34,073 bases of DNA from Planctomycetota bacterium. Its GTDB lineage: Bacteria > Planctomycetota > OFTM77. The position numbers and the translations under genes were made by a program. Of this stretch, positions 32,132-34,073 are shown one piece after another. Each line of letters begins with the position of its first letter. Within the stretch, counting starts at the first letter, position 1. The notes beneath the pieces were generated by a model. It was not told the origin of the DNA, searched no databases, and saw nothing but the letters and a program-made list of their open reading frames with translations. The stretch is from NCBI GenBank assembly GCA_029260795.1, contig JAJDCO010000047.1:1-34073 (forward strand), written 5' to 3'.

Positions 32132-32458
32132 ATGCACATCCAGATCAATACAGACAGCAACATCGACGGTACCGAGGAGCTCGCGACTCACGTCAAGGGC
32201 GTGGTGGAGAGCGCTCTGAGCCGATTCAGCGATCGGATCACACGGGTAGAAGTCCACCTCAGCGACCAGAACAGCGACAAGGGCGGCCAGGACGACAAGC
32301 GCTGCATGATGGAGGCTCGCCTCGAGGGTCGCCAGCCCACCGCCGTCACGCACCTAGCCGCGAGCTTGGATGATGCCGTCGACGGCGCGGCCGACAAATT
32401 GAAGCGCTCCATCGAGAGCACGTTGGAGCGGCTGAAGGACGCTAGGAAAACGCGATGA
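32132..32458 (+). CDS. HPF/RaiA-family ribosome-associated protein
   Basis: 108 residues from ATG 32132, with AGGAG 6 nt upstream. An in-frame ATG at 32099 also has GGGAG, but homology begins at MHIQINTDSNIDGTEELA. The domain continues with VKGVVESALSRFSDRITRVEVHLSDQN and ends with AADKLKRSIESTLERLKDAR. This is the short form of the hibernation factor family, which binds the 30S decoding region and silences ribosomes in starvation. In phosphoketolase/ATPase/Hsp20-type stress clusters such proteins are common. The stop overlaps the next gene by ATGA. Confidence 0.85.
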   Translation: MHIQINTDSNIDGTEELATHVKGVVESALSRFSDRITRVEVHLSDQNSDKGGQDDKRCMMEARLEGRQPTAVTHLAASLDDAVDGAADKLKRSIESTLERLKDARKTR

Positions 32459-32877
32459 CCCAGGAGCCGCTGCGAACAGAACTCGAGCTCCAAAGCCTCA
32501 CCCATCTCGCAGCTGGGCGTCACAATCTGCCGACGTCGCTTCTGTACGAGGAGATCGCGCGCCGCAGCGAGGGGCCTCTGACGCACCGAGGCCCCGTGAT
32601 CGTGCCTACCGGGCACCCGACGGGTCGCGCTCCGAATGACCCGTTCGTGGTGGGCAAGCCGTCGGGCGAGGCAGTCGTCGGGTGGGGACCTTTCGACCAG
32701 CCGCTCTCGTCCGAGCGCATCGAGGCTCTCCGCCGGCGGATGCTAGCCAATCTGCAGGGCAAGGACCTCGCTTCGGCGGAGCTCTTCCGCGAAAACCTCC
32801 GGCAGCTCGAGAGCAAGGTGAGCTCGGCGATCGCAGGCGCTGGTCTGTCCTCCGCCCGCGGAGGTACGTCAAGATGA
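32455..32877 (+). CDS. Small protein resembling the N-terminus of ATP-dependent PEP carboxykinase
   Basis: 140 residues. Residues ~20-110 match the start of [47 protein letters not shown] (family TGRSPKDKF) and [13 protein letters not shown]. The enzyme's nucleotide-binding and catalytic parts (several hundred residues) are absent. After GKDL the sequence becomes an amphipathic helix ([18 protein letters not shown]) and stops just where the phosphoketolase starts, with an ATGA overlap. It therefore does not look like a random break: it has a clean start, stop and coupling on both sides. It cannot be a carboxykinase. It could be a regulatory or remnant domain (inference). Confidence 0.6.
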   Translation: MTQEPLRTELELQSLTHLAAGRHNLPTSLLYEEIARRSEGPLTHRGPVIVPTGHPTGRAPNDPFVVGKPSGEAVVGWGPFDQPLSSERIEALRRRMLANLQGKDLASAELFRENLRQLESKVSSAIAGAGLSSARGGTSR

Positions 32878-34034
32878 CCGCTCAAACACTCACACCGGAC
32901 CTGCTCCACAAGATCGACGCCTACTGGCGAGCGGCGAACTACCTCTCGGTGGGCCAAATCTACTTGATGGACAATCCGCTGCTGAGGCAGCCCCTCCAGA
33001 GGCAGCACATCAAGCCTCGCCTGCTGGGACACTGGGGCACGACGCCCGGTCTCAACTTCGTATACGTTCACCTCAACCGCATCATCAGCGAGCGCGAGGT
33101 CGAGCTGCTGTATGTGACCGGCCCGGGTCACGGGGGCCCCGGCATCCTCGCCAACGTCTATCTCGAGGGCACCTACAGCGAGGTCTACCCCGACATCTCT
33201 CCCGACGCCGACGGGATGAAGAAGCTCTTCCGCCAGTTCTCCTTCCCGGGAGGCGTGCCGAGTCATGTGGCACCCGAGACGCCGGGCTCGATCCACGAAG
33301 GCGGCGAGCTCGGCTACTCGCTGTCGCATGCCTACGGAGCCGTTTTCGACAACCCCGACCTCATCGCTTGCTGCGTGATCGGCGATGGCGAGGCCGAGAC
33401 GGGTCCCCTGGCGACGAGCTGGCATTCGAACAAGTTCCTCGATCCGGTCCGCGACGGAGCCGTCCTGCCGATCCTCCACCTCAACGGCTACAAGATCGCC
33501 GGTCCTACGGTCCTGGCGCGCATCCCTCGCGACGAGCTGACCGATCTCCTGCGCGGCTACGGCTACGAGCCTCACTTCGTCGCCGGCTCGGATCCCCTCG
33601 CCATGCATCGGACCATGGCCGAGACCTTGGATCGGGTATTCACGGAGATCTCGCGCGTGCAGCAGGAAGCGCGTACGGCCGGGCGCTTCACTCGCCGGCC
33701 GCGCTGGCCCATGATCGTTCTCGAGTCGCCCAAGGGTTGGACCGGACCGAAGGAGGTCGACGGCAAGCCGATCGAAGGCACGTTTCGGGCGCATCAGGTC
33801 CCGATCGCGGAGATGGACGGCGAGGAGCACATCCGTCTTCTGGAGGCCTGGATGAAGAGCTATCGGCCCGAAGAGCTCTTCGAGAAGTCCGGTGCCTTGA
33901 AGGCCGAGCTCGCCGCGCTCGCCCCGAAGGGGCCTGGAGTTTGGCCATTTGGCAGGGGCTTTCGGCGTGTAGGTGCAGGGCGAATGCGGGCTCTGGGCGT
34001 CAGGCAGCGGCCCGGTTCAGCGACTCGATCGTGA
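32874..34034 (+). pseudogene. Phosphoketolase (Xfp), cut after about 354 residues
   Basis: ATG 32874, with CGGAGG upstream, opens a xylulose-5-phosphate/fructose-6-phosphate phosphoketolase. Seen are [37 protein letters not shown], the thiamine-diphosphate region [29 protein letters not shown] and the Mg/ThDP site [20 protein letters not shown]. The family splits pentose or hexose phosphates with phosphate into acetyl-phosphate and a smaller sugar phosphate. A full enzyme has about 790 residues. Homology ends at ELAALAPKG (about 33935), and unrelated sequence runs to a stop at 34034. The C-terminal half, including the second catalytic domain, is missing, so it is almost certainly inactive. 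An element at the right edge is the likely cause. Confidence 0.85.
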
Positions 34035-34073
34035 CCTCGAGTCCGAGGGCCTTCATCTGTTCAGATGAGCTCA
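34000..34073 (-). CDS. C-terminal end of a probable transposase, runs off the right edge
   Basis: On the minus strand the last codons of a gene read [20 protein letters not shown] then AAA and TGA at 34000-34002. Its position about 65 bp past the break in the phosphoketolase gene fits the 3' end of an insertion sequence's transposase. Only 23 codons are visible, so the family cannot be named. Confidence 0.35.
   Translation of the reverse strand, partial: SSSEQMKALGLEVTIESLNRAAA

Overview
This is a GC-rich bacterial window of about 34 kb with dense coding and several short overlapping operons. I see no rRNA or tRNA gene and no CRISPR array. Several features suggest Planctomycetota or a neighbouring high-GC soil or sediment lineage: a very large secreted protein with carboxypeptidase-regulatory-like repeats, two alkaline-phosphatase-superfamily enzymes (one a lipoprotein), a fragment of an exported NxxGxxxxAF-type repeat protein, and a SWIM zinc-finger plus SNF2 helicase pair. 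This placement rests on gene content only and is weak.

Layout, left to right. Positions 1-3.5 kb hold an insertion element read on the minus strand. It has an IS481-like DDE transposase, a small coiled-coil protein, and a second rve-type transposase that runs off the left edge. Next is a broken small gene at 3.5-3.65 kb. A minus-strand pair follows: a RidA-like protein and an RlmI-like rRNA methyltransferase sharing 4 nt. A 1117-residue exported repeat protein (5.6-9.0 kb) is divergent from a tightly coupled plus-strand operon (9.2-12.7 kb) of a hexapeptide acyltransferase, a methyltransferase, a GT4 and a GT2. All three junctions of that operon overlap by 4 nt, and it looks like a surface-polysaccharide module. 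From 13.0 to 17.1 kb lie a sulfatase-like lipoprotein and an S41-protease lipoprotein.

At 17.4-20.3 kb sits a 978-residue fusion. It joins both halves of an NfnAB/SudAB-type NAD(P)H:ferredoxin oxidoreductase to a zinc ribbon and a rubrerythrin-like diiron domain. A perfect TGTCAC-N6-GTGACA dyad lies upstream of it. A second phosphatase-superfamily enzyme, an NTF2-like exported protein, a DUF2237 protein and a glycine-tailed RRM protein follow (20.4-23.1 kb). The SWIM protein, with a six-fold 45-bp repeat in its histone-H1-like tail, and its SNF2 partner occupy 24.0-27.9 kb.

The right third (28-34 kb) is accessory and scarred. Palindromic repeat clusters, built from a GCGGACTTCAGTCCGC core and a CCAGGCTGAAGCCTGG core, lie beside broken genes. 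A nitronate-monooxygenase-like gene lies between two attC-like sites, suggesting a former integron cassette. A stress/fermentation cluster follows: a P1B-ATPase remnant, an HPF-like protein, a fragment of the N-terminal part of PEP carboxykinase, and a phosphoketolase. The phosphoketolase is cut mid-gene, apparently by another mobile element whose transposase end is at the right edge. The window is therefore bounded by mobile DNA on both sides.
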